In this document: piece by piece, positions 1 through 10,600 of the stretch
Position numbering within the stretch: position 1 is the stretch's first letter
Layout of the letters: each line of letters begins with the position of its first letter
Assembly (NCBI GenBank): GCA_965652645.1
Contig: CBFGXE010000025.1
Span: 1 to 38,816 of the forward strand
Source: ZC4RG30 sp965652645
GTDB lineage: Bacteria; Pseudomonadota; Gammaproteobacteria; Steroidobacterales; Steroidobacteraceae
Length of the DNA: 38,816 nucleotides
Direction: 5' to 3'
Notes under the pieces: model-generated
Databases searched by the model: none
What the model was told of the DNA's origin: nothing
Seen by the model: the letters and a program-made list of their open reading frames with translations, nothing else
Program-made: the position numbers and the translations under genes

Positions 1-2484
<2,484 letters not shown>

Positions 2485-2495
<11 letters not shown>

Positions 2496-2781
2496 CATCT
2501 GCTGCTGGAAATGCGGCAACCCGCTGTCCTCGCTGTCGCTGCCATTCGGCCGCACCGAACGCTGCCGCCAGTGCGGCGCCGACCTGCACGCCTGCCGGCT
2601 GTGCGCGCTGTACGACCCGCGCGCGTACCAGCAATGCCGCGAACCCACCGTCGAGGAAGTGCGCGACAAGGAACGCGCCAACTTCTGCGACCACTACAAG
2701 CCGGTGGCAGGCGCATTCAAGGGCGCGGACAGCGCGGCCGATGCGGCACGCGCCCAACTGGAGCAACTGTTCGGGAAATAG
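2485..2781 (+). CDS. Small cysteine-rich zinc-ribbon protein
   Basis: A 98-residue soluble protein of unknown function with nine cysteines (residues 6, 7, 10, 27, 30, 37, 40, 51, 68). They include CWKC, CRQC and CRLC pairs typical of zinc ribbons, and a late FCDHYKP segment. Its ATG lies 11 nt inside the end of the uvrA paralogue, so the two are probably translationally coupled. The coupling suggests, but does not show, a link to nucleic-acid metabolism. No signal peptide or membrane segment is visible. I do not recognise a named family with certainty; small proteins of this kind are usually annotated as conserved hypothetical. The C-terminus is alanine-rich and helical. Confidence 0.8.
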
Positions 2782-2803
2782 GCGCGGGGAGCGCCCCCGC
2801 GCC
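2781..2803. terminator. GC-rich hairpin between convergent genes
   Basis: Perfect 9-bp inverted repeat (GGCGCGGGG / CCCCGCGCC, loop AGCGC) between the end of the zinc-ribbon gene and the end of the convergent SPOR-like gene. The last base of the zinc-ribbon stop codon starts the stem. The minus-strand transcript continues with TATTT, a weak U-rich tail; the plus side has none. Probably a shared, imperfect terminator. Confidence 0.5.
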
Positions 2804-2814
2804 GGCAATTGATC

Positions 2815-4476
2815 TCAGTGGCCGCCCAGGCGGCTCAGCAGCCGCGAGAAGCGGTTGCCGCCGGACTTCTTCTCCACCGGCTTGCGCGCGGTGGCATCGT
2901 TGATGATGGTGCGGCCGCCCTCATCCAGCGACAGCGTCGAGGCGCCGAGGATTTCCAGCGTCGACTCCAGCACTTCCGCACCGCCCACGCCGGTGCTGAT
3001 CTTGCGATCCAGCGGCACGTCCGGTGCGCGGCGGCGGGCCACCACGCGCTTGCCCACGGGCCGGCCCGTGGCCTTGCCCGGGGTCGCCGCGGGAGCCGGC
3101 GCGGCAGCGGCGGTCCGGGGCGCAACGCGCGGTGCGGCGCCGGCACCCGGCGCACCGGCAGCACGGGCACGCATGGTGTCGTCCAGGTCACGCCGCGGCG
3201 GCGGCGGACGATCGTCGGCCAGCAGCTCGAAACCTTCCATGCCCTCGCGGCGCAGGTCGGCGTCGGTGGTCTTTTCCGGTTCACCCGGCGGCGGCGGCGT
3301 GGAGCTGCCGCGCGCGCGATCGCGCTCCTTCACGGCGACCGGCACCACGGCCACGGTCTTGTAGTCCGAGCGCACGTAGTTCGCCACCTGCGTGGCGGAA
3401 TTCGGATCGCTGAAGAAGCCCAGCCTGAGGCCGTACCACCTGCGGCCCTGGCGGTTGCCTTCGACGTTGTACAGCGTGTACGCCTCGAAGATGGCCAGGT
3501 GCGGCAGGGTCGACACGTCCACCGGCGTGGTGGACCACACCAGCTGCACGGCGAAGCAGGGCGGCGCGTTGTTCTCGCGGTCGACCTTGATGTCGGTGAG
3601 CGTCTGGGTGTCCTCGGGCGTGACCAGGCGCACCTCGGGTTCCTTGTCGAGCCCCTCGAACGGGTTCTTCAGCGGCGGCAACGCCGGGATCACCGGCGCG
3701 GCCTGCGTGGCCGCGGGCGACTCCAGCAGGCTCAGCGCATCCAGGCCGCTGAGCTCGCGCGCCGGCGCGGCGGGAGCAGCCCTGGCGACGGGCGCGGCTT
3801 TCGCGGCGGCTGCGGGCTTTGCAACGGGTGCCGGCTTTGCGGCAGGCGCGGGCTTTGCGGGAGCGGCCGGCGGCACGGCGCGCAGCGGCGAGGGTGCAAT
3901 CAGCGTGGGTTCGGTGCCCGAGGCCATGGCGGCGGCAGCCGCTGCCTGCGGCGCGTTCTCGGAAAGCTGCGCCAGCACGTCGCGCACATTCGACATCGAC
4001 TCGATGGAAGCAGCGGCTGTGCCCGGCTTCGCCGCCTGCACGGGAGCAGCCACGGGCACCGGCGCGGGCGTGGCAGCAGGTGCGACGGGCGCGGCAGCAG
4101 GCGCCTGCTGCGCCATCACCGCCGCGACGGCGGGCGGCGTTGCCGCGGGCACCACGCTGCCGGCCGCGATGCGACCACGCCGACCCGTGCCCGTGCTCGG
4201 TGCAGGACCGGCCCAGGCGCCCGGATACACCTCGCGCACCGAAGGCAGCAGCTCCTCGGCCTGCTCCTGCGTCTGGAAGTAGCCCATGTGCAGGCGGAAG
4301 CGCTCGCGCCCTTCCTCACGCTGCCGGCTGACGAAGAAGGTGAACCGTTTGAGTGCGGGGGAACTGGGATGCGACAGCGCCATCGGCGATGTCGATGCGG
4401 CCAGGTTGATCACGTACATCTGCGCGGGTGCGGTGGATTCGCCGGCACCGATTCGTTCTGCGCTGCTTGCACTCAT
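2815..4476 (-). CDS. SPOR-like repeat protein under c-di-GMP riboswitch control
   Basis: A 553-residue protein with two SPOR-like modules. One is near residues 20-92 (it contains RFRLHMGYFQTQEQAEELL) and one near 306-381 (WYGLRLGFFSDPNSATQVA). The linkers are long and rich in Ala and Pro, and the basic C-terminus ends GNRFSRLLSRLGGH. SPOR domains usually bind denuded septal peptidoglycan glycans in the periplasm, yet I see neither signal peptide nor transmembrane segment, so the location and ligand here are open. A good ribosome-binding site (CGGAG) sits 9-10 nt before the ATG. The leader carries a class-I c-di-GMP riboswitch and a promoter, so expression should respond to c-di-GMP. The adjacent gene encodes a GGDEF-EAL enzyme. 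The SPOR assignment is by pattern and is moderate; the coding call is firm. Confidence 0.85.
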   Translation of the reverse strand: MSASSAERIGAGESTAPAQMYVINLAASTSPMALSHPSSPALKRFTFFVSRQREEGRERFRLHMGYFQTQEQAEELLPSVREVYPGAWAGPAPSTGTGRRGRIAAGSVVPAATPPAVAAVMAQQAPAAAPVAPAATPAPVPVAAPVQAAKPGTAAASIESMSNVRDVLAQLSENAPQAAAAAAMASGTEPTLIAPSPLRAVPPAAPAKPAPAAKPAPVAKPAAAAKAAPVARAAPAAPARELSGLDALSLLESPAATQAAPVIPALPPLKNPFEGLDKEPEVRLVTPEDTQTLTDIKVDRENNAPPCFAVQLVWSTTPVDVSTLPHLAIFEAYTLYNVEGNRQGRRWYGLRLGFFSDPNSATQVANYVRSDYKTVAVVPVAVKERDRARGSSTPPPPGEPEKTTDADLRREGMEGFELLADDRPPPPRRDLDDTMRARAAGAPGAGAAPRVAPRTAAAAPAPAATPGKATGRPVGKRVVARRRAPDVPLDRKISTGVGGAEVLESTLEILGASTLSLDEGGRTIINDATARKPVEKKSGGNRFSRLLSRLGGH

Positions 4477-4504
4477 CGCGTGAAACTCCGTGGAAGCTTC
4501 TCTT

Positions 4505-4600
4505 CCGTGGGCGGCTCCGCTGTCTTGCGGCGGGGGGATTCCCGCAACAAGACCGGTGGCTTTGCGTCCCCGCCTCGCGACGGGTATGCCTTGGTCACTT
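4505..4600 (-). ncRNA. Class-I cyclic-di-GMP riboswitch (GEMM)
   Basis: Read on the minus strand, this leader holds the GEMM core in order. First comes GGCATACC (consensus GGCAAACC). Then a hairpin CCCGTC-GCGA-GGCGGG, a perfect 6-bp stem capped by a GNRA tetraloop. Then the diagnostic GGGACGCAAAGCCACCGG. Then stem P3, GTCTTG paired with CAAGAC, with an inner GCGGG/CCCGC extension. Last is AGCGGAGCCGCC (consensus AGCGGGGUUACC). The GNRA loop and its opposed receptor stem are hallmarks of the c-di-GMP-I aptamer. The start codon of the SPOR-like gene follows about 28 nt later. Between them lies GGAAG-AGAAG-CTTCC, a small hairpin just before the ribosome-binding site. No U-tract terminator is visible, so control of translation is more likely than of transcription. 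Confidence 0.88.
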
Positions 4601-4609
4601 CGAAGTCAC

Positions 4610-4638
4610 AGTGTCGGCAAGCGGCGACCCCGCGTCAA
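4610..4638 (-). promoter_or_regulatory. Predicted sigma70-type promoter for the riboswitch-SPOR transcript
   Basis: On the minus strand, TTGACG (4638-4633, 5 of 6 matches to the -35 consensus) and GACACT (4615-4610, 3 of 6 to the -10) are separated by exactly 17 nt. A start about 7 nt downstream would begin the transcript just before the riboswitch aptamer. The -10 box is weak. The rest of the gap to 4789 holds no gene or clear structure that I can see. Confidence 0.5.
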
Positions 4639-4789
4639 GAACTTGGTAAATGCGATATGTCATGAATGCACCGCGACTTTGCAGCGTTGCGAGGTCGATC
4701 GCGGATGCACAACATAACGTCGCGCGCGCCCCCGGATTAAGGGAAATGCCGATGGTGCGCCGTGCAATGGCGCGCTGCCCGGCGGCGCA

Positions 4790-7621
4790 TCAGGCGCCGG
4801 CGGCGCTGCGGTCGCCGGCGCGCGCGTCCTCGCGGCCCAGCAGCATCGCGGTCATGTCCTGCGCCGACAGCGGGCGCGCCATGAAGTAGCCCTGCGCCAG
4901 GTCGCAGCGCTGCTCGCGCAGGTATTCCAGCTGCACGGCCTCCTCCACGCCCTCGGCCACCACGACCTTGCCCAGGCCGTGGGCCATCGCGATGATGGTG
5001 CTGGCCAGCGCGGCGGCGGAATGATCGCTCACCACCTGTGCCACGAAACTGCGGTCGATCTTCACTGCCTGCACGGGATAGCGGCGCAGGCTGGCCAGCG
5101 CCATGCTGCCGGTGCCGAAGTCATCCAGCGCGAGGCCCACGCCCATGCCGGCCAGCTCCTCGAGGCTCTGCTGGCTGTCCTCGTCGGTGAGCGCCGCCTC
5201 GCTCATCTCGAAGGTGATCGACTCGGGCGGCAGGCGGTAGCGGGCGAGCCGCCGCCGCAGTTCGGTGGCGAACTGTGGATCGCGCAGCTGCTGCACGGAG
5301 AGGTTGATGGCCATCACCGGTGCCGCGATGCCGGCCTCGCGCCAGGCGGCCAGCTGCGCGCAGGCGGCATCGATCACCCAGCCGCCCAGGTCGACGATCA
5401 GTCCGGACTCCTCGGCCGCCGGCACGAACTCCGCGGAAGCCTTCAGCGCGCCGCCCGGCGGCTGCCAGCGCAGCAGCGCCTCGATGCCTGCCAGGCTGCC
5501 GTCGTCCACGCGGTATTGCGGCTGGTAGTAGAGCGAGAACTCGCGCCTTCCGAGCGCGCGGAACAGGCCCGAGTCCGACGCCCGCTGGCCCAGCTTCGGG
5601 TTGTAGAACTCGGCGCCGCCGCGGCCCAGTTCCTTGGCGCGGTACATGGCGAGATCGGCGTTGTGCAGCAGCTCGTCGATGCTCGCGCCCTCGTCGGGGA
5701 ACAGCGCGATGCCGATGCTGGCGCGCACGATATGCTCGCGGCCGCCCACGCGGATGGGCTTGCGCATCGACTCGATGACGCGCTGGGCCACGGCCGTCAC
5801 GTCGCCCGCGCCGTCCACCTCGCGCAGGATGATGGTGAACTCGTCGCCGCCCAGGCGCGCGACGGTGTCGCCGTCCTTCACGCAGGCCCGCAGGCGCTGC
5901 GCCACGATGGACAGCAGCTGGTCGCCGGCCTCGTGGCCGAGTGAATCGTTGACGCGCTTGAAGTGGTCCAGGTCGATGTACAGCAGCGCGCCATTGGTGC
6001 GGTTCTGCGTGGCCGAATGCAGCTCGGCCTGCAGCTGGTCGCGGAACAGCAGCCGGTTGGGCAGCTGCGTGAGCGGATCGAAGTGCGCCTGGCGGTACAG
6101 GCGCTCGGCGCGCGCATTGCTGGCCAGCGAGGCGCCGAGGCGCTGCGCGCATTGCGTGCCGGTCTGGGCAATGCCGGTCGCACCCGCGGGCGGCTCCACG
6201 TAGCCCACCGACAGGATGGCGGCCAGGTCCTCGCCGGCCATCACCGGCCACACCCAGAAGAAAGTGGCACCGCCGGCCTGCAGCGGCGCAAGGAAATTGT
6301 GCCGCCCCTCCTCGTTGCGCACCACGGTCAGCCCCAGCTCGGAGTCGCGCAGCGTCGCCACCATGTCCACATCCAGCGGCACGCGCGTCACCGGCGCACC
6401 GCCCGCGGCGCTCACCGTGAACAGGCGGCCATGGCTGCCCATCGGATCCACCAGCGTGAGGCCCACGTTGTGCGCGCGCGTGACGGCGCGCACGCGGCCG
6501 AGCACCTGGTCGATCACGCTCTCATGGTCGCCGCCCGGCAGCAGCAGCCGGTCGATCTCGTCCAGCACGCGGCGCGTGTCGTTCTGCTGCTGGATGGCAT
6601 CGGAGGCGCGGTTGCAGGCATCGGCCAGCTGCCGCACCTCGGGGAACAGCAGCGGCGACGGGGAGATGGCCACGCGGCGGTCCGGCAGCTGCCCGAGCGC
6701 GCGGCGCATCTGGCGCAGCGCCAGCCCGTTGCGTGCGCCCACGCGAAGGCATAGCCAGGCCGCCAGCAGCAGCAGGGGCAGGAAGGTGGCCTGCGTGCGC
6801 AACGCGGACCAGAAGGCCGCCGACCAGGGCCGGTCGGGTGCGAGCGCGACCATGGCCAGGGCCGTGTCACTGACCACGAAGGCGGCGTTGATGGGCACCA
6901 CCGCGCCCACCCATTCCTGGTCCGCCTCGGTCCAGGCGAGGTCGCCCACCTTCTCGCCCGGCGGCAGCGAAGTCATGCCGGCGATGCTGGCGGCGGCGAT
7001 CTGCGGTGCGTGCGGCAGCGATGAGAAATGCGTCTGGCCCCAGGCATCGAACACCGCGAGCGCCGGGTCCGGGCCAGGCTCGAGCAGCGTGCGCCACCAG
7101 CCATCGCGCAGTTCCGCCAGCACGCGCCGCCGGGGAGGTGCATCGCGCAGCTCGCGCATCAGGTAGAGGCGGCCGGCACCGGTGGCCGACTTCGGCGCCA
7201 GCAGCACGGTGCGGTTGGCGGCCAGCGCCTCGCGTTCGTTCTCGGTGAGCTCGAACTGGCGCGCCCCCACGGTGAATGACGTGCCAGAGGACGCCGGCTG
7301 GATGGACACGGAGCTGAAGTAGGCGGCATCGCGCTGGATCTCCAGGCGCATCTGCTCCCAGCTGCCGTCGGGATTGCGCGGGAACCGCTCGGTGATCCAG
7401 CGCAGCAGCATCTCGGCATTGCCGATGCGCGCGCGCACGGTCAGCGCCGCCTGCCGCGTGGCCTCGCGGAGCTGCTGCTGGTGCATGTCACGGTACTGGC
7501 GGTGCTGCTTGCCGGCCTGGAGCAGGACGCTCCCCGCCAGCAGCACGAGCCCGGCGGCAAGCACCGCCCAGGCCATGCGTGTTCCGATACCGCCATACCG
7601 CGCAAGAGCTGCCCTGCGCAT
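4790..7621 (-). CDS. Membrane GGDEF-EAL c-di-GMP turnover protein
   Basis: Bifunctional-type enzyme that can make (GGDEF) and degrade (EAL) cyclic-di-GMP; 943 residues from the ATG at 7621. I chose this start because AGGAGG lies 11 nt upstream; longer starts (ATG 7648, GTG 7660) lack good spacing. Order: membrane segment about 16-36, periplasmic Cache-like sensor about 37-265, second membrane segment about 275-295, GAF-like region about 350-490, GGDEF motif at 591-595 in RLGGDEF, EAL at 714-716. Both catalytic motifs look intact. The EAL domain keeps NLSVQQL, the DDFGTG loop, KIDRSFV, AEGVEE and QGYFMARPL, so phosphodiesterase activity is expected. Downstream on the same strand lies a c-di-GMP riboswitch gene, which suggests local coupling. 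The signal sensed is unknown. Confidence 0.95.
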   Translation of the reverse strand: MRRAALARYGGIGTRMAWAVLAAGLVLLAGSVLLQAGKQHRQYRDMHQQQLREATRQAALTVRARIGNAEMLLRWITERFPRNPDGSWEQMRLEIQRDAAYFSSVSIQPASSGTSFTVGARQFELTENEREALAANRTVLLAPKSATGAGRLYLMRELRDAPPRRRVLAELRDGWWRTLLEPGPDPALAVFDAWGQTHFSSLPHAPQIAAASIAGMTSLPPGEKVGDLAWTEADQEWVGAVVPINAAFVVSDTALAMVALAPDRPWSAAFWSALRTQATFLPLLLLAAWLCLRVGARNGLALRQMRRALGQLPDRRVAISPSPLLFPEVRQLADACNRASDAIQQQNDTRRVLDEIDRLLLPGGDHESVIDQVLGRVRAVTRAHNVGLTLVDPMGSHGRLFTVSAAGGAPVTRVPLDVDMVATLRDSELGLTVVRNEEGRHNFLAPLQAGGATFFWVWPVMAGEDLAAILSVGYVEPPAGATGIAQTGTQCAQRLGASLASNARAERLYRQAHFDPLTQLPNRLLFRDQLQAELHSATQNRTNGALLYIDLDHFKRVNDSLGHEAGDQLLSIVAQRLRACVKDGDTVARLGGDEFTIILREVDGAGDVTAVAQRVIESMRKPIRVGGREHIVRASIGIALFPDEGASIDELLHNADLAMYRAKELGRGGAEFYNPKLGQRASDSGLFRALGRREFSLYYQPQYRVDDGSLAGIEALLRWQPPGGALKASAEFVPAAEESGLIVDLGGWVIDAACAQLAAWREAGIAAPVMAINLSVQQLRDPQFATELRRRLARYRLPPESITFEMSEAALTDEDSQQSLEELAGMGVGLALDDFGTGSMALASLRRYPVQAVKIDRSFVAQVVSDHSAAALASTIIAMAHGLGKVVVAEGVEEAVQLEYLREQRCDLAQGYFMARPLSAQDMTAMLLGREDARAGDRSAAGA

Positions 7622-7701
7622 CTGCCAGGTATCCTCCTTCCCCTTCATTGGACTATGCACGGCTCCCGGAGGGCGTGCGCCACGTCACCAATGTGACAGA
7701 T

Positions 7702-8412
7702 TCACCGTCCTTTTCCGCCGGCGGCGAGGTTGGCCAGGCTCGCGCCGGCATGGCTGGACACTCCGCGCCGCGGCATGCGCGCCACGGCCAGCATGGCGGC
7801 GGCCAGCTGTGCCGGACTCAGCGCGGTGAGCGCGGTGTGGGTGCTGCGGCGCAATAGCGGTGAGGCCAGGGCCAGCAGGCCCTTGCGCACCGCGTGCCCG
7901 ACGCCGTCCTGCGCGCGCAGGGCCAGCAGCGCGCCGGGCTGCAGCAGGTCCACGGCATCGAAGCCGAGCTGGCGCACCGCGGCCTCCATCTCGCCCTTCA
8001 CACGCTGGAAGGCCTCCGCCGCGCCCGTGCGGGCGCCAGCCGCCGACACCACGATGAGGCGCGTGGCACCCAGGTGGCGCGCCGTGCGGGCGAATGCCGT
8101 CACCAGCCCGAGGTCCACTTCACGCAACGCTTTTTCCGCCGCCTGCGGGCCGCCGGGCGCACCCAGCGCGCAGAAGGCATCGCTGCAGCGCTGGCCCTTG
8201 AGGCTGCGCTCCAGGTCATCGAACCGGAGGATGCGATTGGCGAGGCGGGGATGCTCGAGCGGCAGGGGGCGTCGCGACAGTGCCAGCACGCGCGCAAAGG
8301 TGTCGTCGTGCATGAGCAGCCGCAGCAGCGCCATGCCGGTCAATCCGCTGGCGCCTGCCACGAGCGCCACGCGTGGCTCGGGCCTTGCAGCCTCTTTTGC
8401 CACCACCACCAC
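7702..8412 (-). CDS. Atypical SDR / NAD(P)-binding oxidoreductase (TIP30-like)
   Basis: About 236 residues, single Rossmann fold. The N-terminal VALVAGASGLTGMALLRLL is the GxxGxxG dinucleotide site. SRRPLPLEHPRL follows strand 2, and RLIVVSAAGA with a downstream FQRVKGEMEAAV marks the Ser and Lys region of atypical short-chain dehydrogenases. This resembles the HTATIP2/TIP30 (YbjT-related) group, whose bacterial substrates are mostly unknown. The start is one of four consecutive GTG codons (8412, 8409, 8406, 8403); GGGAAG lies about 6 nt upstream of the first. It is divergent from the TPR/TonB-C gene and ends about 80 nt before the GGDEF-EAL start, so the two might share a transcript. Confidence 0.85.
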   Translation of the reverse strand: MVVVAKEAARPEPRVALVAGASGLTGMALLRLLMHDDTFARVLALSRRPLPLEHPRLANRILRFDDLERSLKGQRCSDAFCALGAPGGPQAAEKALREVDLGLVTAFARTARHLGATRLIVVSAAGARTGAAEAFQRVKGEMEAAVRQLGFDAVDLLQPGALLALRAQDGVGHAVRKGLLALASPLLRRSTHTALTALSPAQLAAAMLAVARMPRRGVSSHAGASLANLAAGGKGR

Positions 8413-8530
8413 TGGATTCTTCCCGCAGTCCTACAGGGACTGGAACATCGACCTGCGATCCTCCCAAGCCCGCCCCGGGGCGGTCAAGGCCGCGGTTCAC
8501 CCACGCCGCGGCCGGGAGTACTCTTGCTGC

Positions 8531-9877
8531 ATGCTCAGGATTGCCCTGCTGTTCGCCATGCTGCTGCCGCTGCAGGCCGGTGCCGCCGGCGCCGCGGACG
8601 ACCGGACGGCGATCTACCAGCAGTACCGCGAGGCCTTCGATGCCGGCGACTACCAGCGGGCGCTGCCGCTGGCCGTGCGGGTGGTCGAGCTCACCAGCAA
8701 CCAGTTCGGCAATGACGCCCTGGAGCTGGTCAGCCCCCTCACCAACGCCGCCACCACGCTCTATCGACTGGGGCAGCATGGCGAGGCGGTCGACGCCTAC
8801 CGTCGCGCCCTGACACTGCTCGACGAGCAGAGCCACGCCACCGATCCACGCTTCGTGGTGCCGCTGCACGGGCTGGGCGTCACGCTGCGCGCCATGGACC
8901 GCCACGAGGAGGCCATCGTGCCGCTCAAGCGCGCGGTGGACCTCATCCGCAACCGCGATGGCCTGCACGCGCCCGCGCAGCTGCCCATCCTGCGCGCGCT
9001 GATCGCCTCCTACCAGCTCACCTACCAGATCGAGGAAGCCTCGCGCGAACACCAGTACGCCTACACCATCGCCGAGCAGCTGTGGGGTGGCGATGATCCC
9101 CGCATGGTTCCCGTGCTGGAGGAGTTCGCGGCCTGGTACGAGACCATCGGGCGTTATGCGTCGGCGCGGCTGATGTACATGCGCGCCGTGCAGCTCGCCG
9201 ACAAGGAGGAGCCCCTGAGCCTGAAGGCGGTACCGGCGCTGCGCGGCGTGGCGCGCAACTACCGCCTGGGTTTCGTCCATGGCGAAAACTCCCAGGGCTC
9301 CTACGTGCCGCCGGAGGAGCTGCCGGACTCCCTGCGGCGCTACGCCCCGGCGGCCAGCGGCCCCCCGTCGACGGCGGAGGGTGAACGCGCGCTGCGCAAT
9401 GCGCTGCAACGCCTGGGGCCGTCGGGCCCGACGCACGCGGCGGAGCGTGGCGCGGTGATGGCAGAGCTGGGCGACTGGTACCGCATTGCCGGCCTTTCGG
9501 ACCGTGCACTGGCCATGTGGCGTGATGCCTGGAACGAGCTGGTGCTCGCCGGCGACACCACCCCGCTCGCCCGGCCGGAGCCACTGGTTTACCGCGCGCC
9601 GCCCGTTGCCACTTCGCAGCGCAGGCAGGATCCGGAGGAATACGCCGTCCAGGAAGTGGAACTGCGCGCGGCCATCGGCCCCGACGGCGCCCTGCGCGAG
9701 GTCACGGTGGCCAACCCGGCACCGGAGCGCGAAAGCGCCGAACGTGCGGTGGTGGCGGCGCTGCGGCGCGCGATCTGGCGGCCGGCGTTCGAGAACGGCC
9801 AGCCGGTGGCCGCGATGGATTTCATCTTCCGCGAGAAGGTGTACGTGAAGCTGCCGCGCGACAATCGCCGCGACTGA
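8531..9877 (+). CDS. Secreted TPR protein with C-terminal TonB-like domain
   Basis: 448 residues from the ATG at 8531. The reading frame is open far upstream, but this ATG starts a clear signal peptide (MLRIALLFAMLLPLQAGAAG) and follows GGGAG at 12 nt. Residues about 25-240 form tetratricopeptide-type helices (YREAFDAGDYQRALPLAVRVVEL, then repeats of the LYRLGQHGEAVDAYRRAL kind), normally protein-binding. Residues about 370-445 (VELRAAIGPDGALREVTV ... RAIWRPAFENGQPV) match the TonB C-terminal fold. With no N-terminal membrane anchor or Pro-rich spacer, this is not a classical TonB energy transducer; it is likely a periplasmic scaffold. It is convergent with the ten-gene signalling operon, with only 6 bp between the stop codons. 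Confidence 0.87.
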   Translation: MLRIALLFAMLLPLQAGAAGAADDRTAIYQQYREAFDAGDYQRALPLAVRVVELTSNQFGNDALELVSPLTNAATTLYRLGQHGEAVDAYRRALTLLDEQSHATDPRFVVPLHGLGVTLRAMDRHEEAIVPLKRAVDLIRNRDGLHAPAQLPILRALIASYQLTYQIEEASREHQYAYTIAEQLWGGDDPRMVPVLEEFAAWYETIGRYASARLMYMRAVQLADKEEPLSLKAVPALRGVARNYRLGFVHGENSQGSYVPPEELPDSLRRYAPAASGPPSTAEGERALRNALQRLGPSGPTHAAERGAVMAELGDWYRIAGLSDRALAMWRDAWNELVLAGDTTPLARPEPLVYRAPPVATSQRRQDPEEYAVQEVELRAAIGPDGALREVTVANPAPERESAERAVVAALRRAIWRPAFENGQPVAAMDFIFREKVYVKLPRDNRRD

Positions 9878-9883
9878 GTCGCG
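9869..9883. terminator. Short hairpin at the convergent gene ends
   Basis: Inverted repeat CGCGAC / GTCGCG with the TGA stop of the TPR gene as the three-base loop, next to the stop codon of the convergent lipoprotein gene. There is no U-tract on either strand, so intrinsic termination is doubtful. Confidence 0.3.
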
Positions 9884-10600
9884 CTACGGCGCCACCGGCT
9901 CGATCGGCACCATTTCGATCACTTCCATCTGCGCGGACGCCGCGTCCTCGGCGGTCAGCGGCGCACCCGAGGCCAGCTTCGCCGCCAGCGGCTGGCGCGG
10001 CAGCTGCACCAGGAACTTGGCCGCCGCATCGCGCATGGCCACCTGGGTGGCCCGCGTCATGGCCGTGGCCGCGCGCCCGCGGCGCGCGCTGCCGTAGCCG
10101 GTGAGGGTGAGGTTGTCGACGGTCTCGCCCGCCGCGTCGAGCACGATGATGCGATAGCGGATGGTCACGGCCCAGTATTCGCCCCCCGTCTCGCTGTCGG
10201 TGACGAAGGAGAACTGCTCGATCACGGGCACGAACAGGGCCTGCAGGCCCTGCGCCGACCGCGCCGCCTCCTGGCTGTCGAACACCTGTGCAGCACCGAA
10301 CGATGCGCTGAAGGCCGAGCGGAAGAGTTCCTCATGGCCGGGACCCAGTTCCACTTTCCAGTTGGAGTTGCCGCGTTTCTCCTCGTGCACGTAGTTGCGC
10401 AGTTCGGGCGTGAGCACGAGGCCGACCTGTGCCGGCAGGGGTTGCACCAACGGGCTTGGCAACGGCGCCACCGGCTTCACCTCCACGCTGCCGCAGGCCG
10501 CCAGCAACAGCACCAATGACACGCACGATGCGTGGTGCAGGTGGCGCAGTGCGGATTGCCCGGGCCGCGGCTGCCGGGTGCTTGGACGCGGAGCTGTCAT
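9884..10600 (-). CDS. Lipoprotein, last gene of the kinase/FHA/VWA operon
   Basis: 238 residues. A 26-residue polar N-region is followed by a hydrophobic stretch and the lipobox LLLAAC-G (acylated Cys36). Residue +2 is Gly, which does not signal inner-membrane retention, so an outer-membrane location is plausible. The mature part contains FVTDSETGGEYWAVTIRY and a helical region RGRAATAMTRATQVAMRDAAAKF. This recalls lipoproteins that assemble from mixed strands and helices, but I do not recognise a named family. The start overlaps the stop of the upstream VWA gene as ATGA, which fixes both the start and the operon membership. It is the most downstream of ten coupled genes. Confidence 0.85.
   Translation of the reverse strand: MTAPRPSTRQPRPGQSALRHLHHASCVSLVLLLAACGSVEVKPVAPLPSPLVQPLPAQVGLVLTPELRNYVHEEKRGNSNWKVELGPGHEELFRSAFSASFGAAQVFDSQEAARSAQGLQALFVPVIEQFSFVTDSETGGEYWAVTIRYRIIVLDAAGETVDNLTLTGYGSARRGRAATAMTRATQVAMRDAAAKFLVQLPRQPLAAKLASGAPLTAEDAASAQMEVIEMVPIEPVAP

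Noticed and set aside
4639..4789. A second tandem riboswitch upstream of the first
   Set aside because: No second copy of the GACGCAAAGCC core or of a GNRA hairpin is present in this stretch.
7730..8530. Upstream extension of the TPR gene's open frame
   Set aside because: It runs antisense to the SDR gene, and the signal peptide and ribosome-binding site mark the true start at 8531.
8216..9436. Minus-strand open frame opposite the TPR/TonB-C gene
   Set aside because: Low-complexity Arg/Gly/Ala composition with no family motif; the plus-strand protein has a signal peptide and TPRs.
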